Assembly: GCF_000350485.1 (NCBI RefSeq)
Contig: NZ_AORV01000026.1
Coordinates: forward strand, 124,001 to 188,000
Direction: 5' to 3'
DNA: 64,000 bases
Source of the DNA: Ruminiclostridium cellobioparum subsp. termitidis CT1112
GTDB taxonomy: Bacteria > Bacillota > Clostridia > Acetivibrionales > DSM-1351
Below the pieces are notes generated by a model that saw nothing but the letters and a program-made list of their open reading frames with translations, was not told the DNA's origin and ran no database searches. This document shows, in pieces, positions 63,155-64,000 of this stretch. Every line of letters starts with the position of its first letter. The stretch's first letter is position 1. A program made the position numbers and the translations under genes.

Positions 63155-63535
63155 TTATCCTCGGAACTCAATTAATTCGCCATCAGGGCCCTGAAAAACA
63201 ACTCTTTTCCAGCCGGTTTCCTGTGGTGTTCTGGGCTCGGGGATATGTGGTTCAGCTACGACTGGAATCCCTGCGCTTTTGAGCTTTTGATAATCCGAAT
63301 CAAAATCATCGCTGATCAGACAGAAATGATACCCCTTATTCTCCTTTTCCTGTGTCCAATGTTCAAACTCCAGCACAGTATCGCCCAATTGAAGATACAC
63401 AACCTTTTCGAGGTCCGGTATCCCGGGAACACCGTGTTCAAAATATTTTTTGAACCCAAAGTTTTTTTCATAAAAGTCAATCGACTTTTGTCTGTCTTTT
63501 ACAGAAAATGCAACATGGTCAATTCGTGTAAACAT
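63155..63535 (-). CDS. VOC family protein
   Basis: This 126-residue protein is a single VOC domain: RIDHVAFSVKDRQKSIDFYE at the start, VYLQLGDTVLEFEHW in the middle and VVFQGPDGELIEFRG at the end. The His and Glu positions fit a glyoxalase-fold metal site. Substrate unknown. It is followed upstream by a cupin gene on the same strand about 46 bp away. Confidence 0.8.
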   Translation of the reverse strand: MFTRIDHVAFSVKDRQKSIDFYEKNFGFKKYFEHGVPGIPDLEKVVYLQLGDTVLEFEHWTQEKENKGYHFCLISDDFDSDYQKLKSAGIPVVAEPHIPEPRTPQETGWKRVVFQGPDGELIEFRG

Positions 63536-63581
63536 TAATCAATACCTCCTGTATTCAATCTTGAATTTTTATAAATATGGT

Positions 63582-63908
63582 TTAATCCTTTTTTGAAATG
63601 TCAATTTTAATCTGTAACACAACCCAATTGTTGGAACTGGTATTTTTAAACCCATGTGTCTCACCATTAGGTGAGAAAATTATATCTTTTTCTTTCAAAA
63701 GCATTTCTTCACTGTTTATCGTGATTGTACCTTCACCGGAAATTACATAAAAGACTTCATCGATATCAGAATGCTTATGATCAGGTGTCGTTTGACCCGG
63801 GGCATAAAGCAAAAGTCCTGTATCCACCCGGTCTTCCTTGAATATTGCCTTGCGCGCGCTTTTTTCAGTTGCAAAATCAAGAATATCATCAATATTAATT
63901 TTATTCAT
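63582..63908 (-). CDS. Cupin domain protein
   Basis: This 108-residue protein is a single cupin barrel with the motifs GQTTPDHKHSDIDEVFYVIS (metal-ligand His/Glu type) and ETHGFKNTSSNNWVVLQI. Function is unknown. A GGGGGTAATAAGTA site precedes the ATG. It may share a transcript with the VOC gene. The remaining bases to 64000 show no gene. Confidence 0.8.
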   Translation of the reverse strand: MNKINIDDILDFATEKSARKAIFKEDRVDTGLLLYAPGQTTPDHKHSDIDEVFYVISGEGTITINSEEMLLKEKDIIFSPNGETHGFKNTSSNNWVVLQIKIDISKKD

Positions 63909-64000
63909 TACTTATTACCCCCATCTTTTTGAAATTTAAAATTAGTGTTCAGCTATCATTAATAATTTAACCCAAATCTGCTGATTTAAAAGTCATTGTT

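Overview
The window looks like a chromosomal segment of a low-GC Gram-positive anaerobe, most likely a soil- or plant-litter-type member of the Clostridia. Support: AGGAGG-type ribosome binding sites throughout, lipobox lipoproteins, DtxR/PadR/MerR/ROK/XRE regulators, families typical of Firmicutes (DUF2200, DUF4491, DUF4367, DUF4179), a TcdE-type holin, and chitinases with CBM5/12 modules. No rRNA, tRNA, CRISPR array, IS element or intact prophage was seen. The species is not assigned.

Layout. 1-6.5 kb: an autoregulated PadR unit, an MFS transporter, an alpha/beta hydrolase with an AraC regulator, a CPA1 Na+/H+ antiporter and a VOC protein. 6.7-10 kb: an SDR plus a zinc alcohol dehydrogenase, divergent from a ROK regulator. 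10-15.2 kb: small regulators, DUF2200, an AraC/GyrI-type regulator, an M32 carboxypeptidase and an acetyltransferase. 15.3-23.9 kb: a seven-gene sugar/polyol operon (alcohol dehydrogenase, VOC, fructokinase-like kinase, SDR, RbsB/A/C-type ABC importer), divergent from a second ROK regulator and behind a consensus promoter with a palindromic operator. 23.9-25.0 kb: a small XRE/DUF6809-like pair with paired operators, plus gene remnants. 25.2-32.4 kb: a probable iron/metal locus (AraC, DtxR, two half-size ABC transporters, an NRAMP carrier fused to a UspA domain).

32.5-42.1 kb: a lipoprotein and four large secreted hydrolases (GH16, GH64, an SLT-type lysozyme and a two-catalytic-domain GH18 chitinase). 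Three of these carry the same CBM5/12 plus beta/gamma-crystallin front end. Together they would attack chitin, beta-1,3-glucan and peptidoglycan, which suggests a set for lysing fungal and microbial walls. 42.7-45.8 kb: two small membrane proteins, then a GC-rich catalase with a PerR/Fur-type regulator and a 23-bp perfect palindrome before katA.

The most interesting region is 47.3-53.9 kb. A 179-residue sigma factor of UviA/BotR/TcdR size sits directly before a TcdE-family holin. Two cell-wall hydrolases without signal peptides (a PG-binding/phage-tail-lysozyme protein and an NlpC/P60-like protein) lie nearby. The sigma gene and both hydrolases share one unusual promoter motif, TTTACA-N16-CTCYYTAY, with conserved upstream bases. 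I infer a self-contained regulon in which an alternative sigma factor switches on a holin and leaderless wall hydrolases, built like the C. difficile toxin locus but with enzymes as cargo. An ECF sigma/DUF4367 pair and a small secreted protein with a sequestered ribosome binding site are interleaved.

54.6-64 kb: a frameshifted DtxR-type regulator before a radical SAM protein, an OmpR-type two-component system with a glutathione peroxidase, a MerR regulator divergent from a DHA2 drug exporter (19-bp-spacer promoter), an ECF sigma/DUF4179 anti-sigma pair, a VOC protein and a cupin protein.
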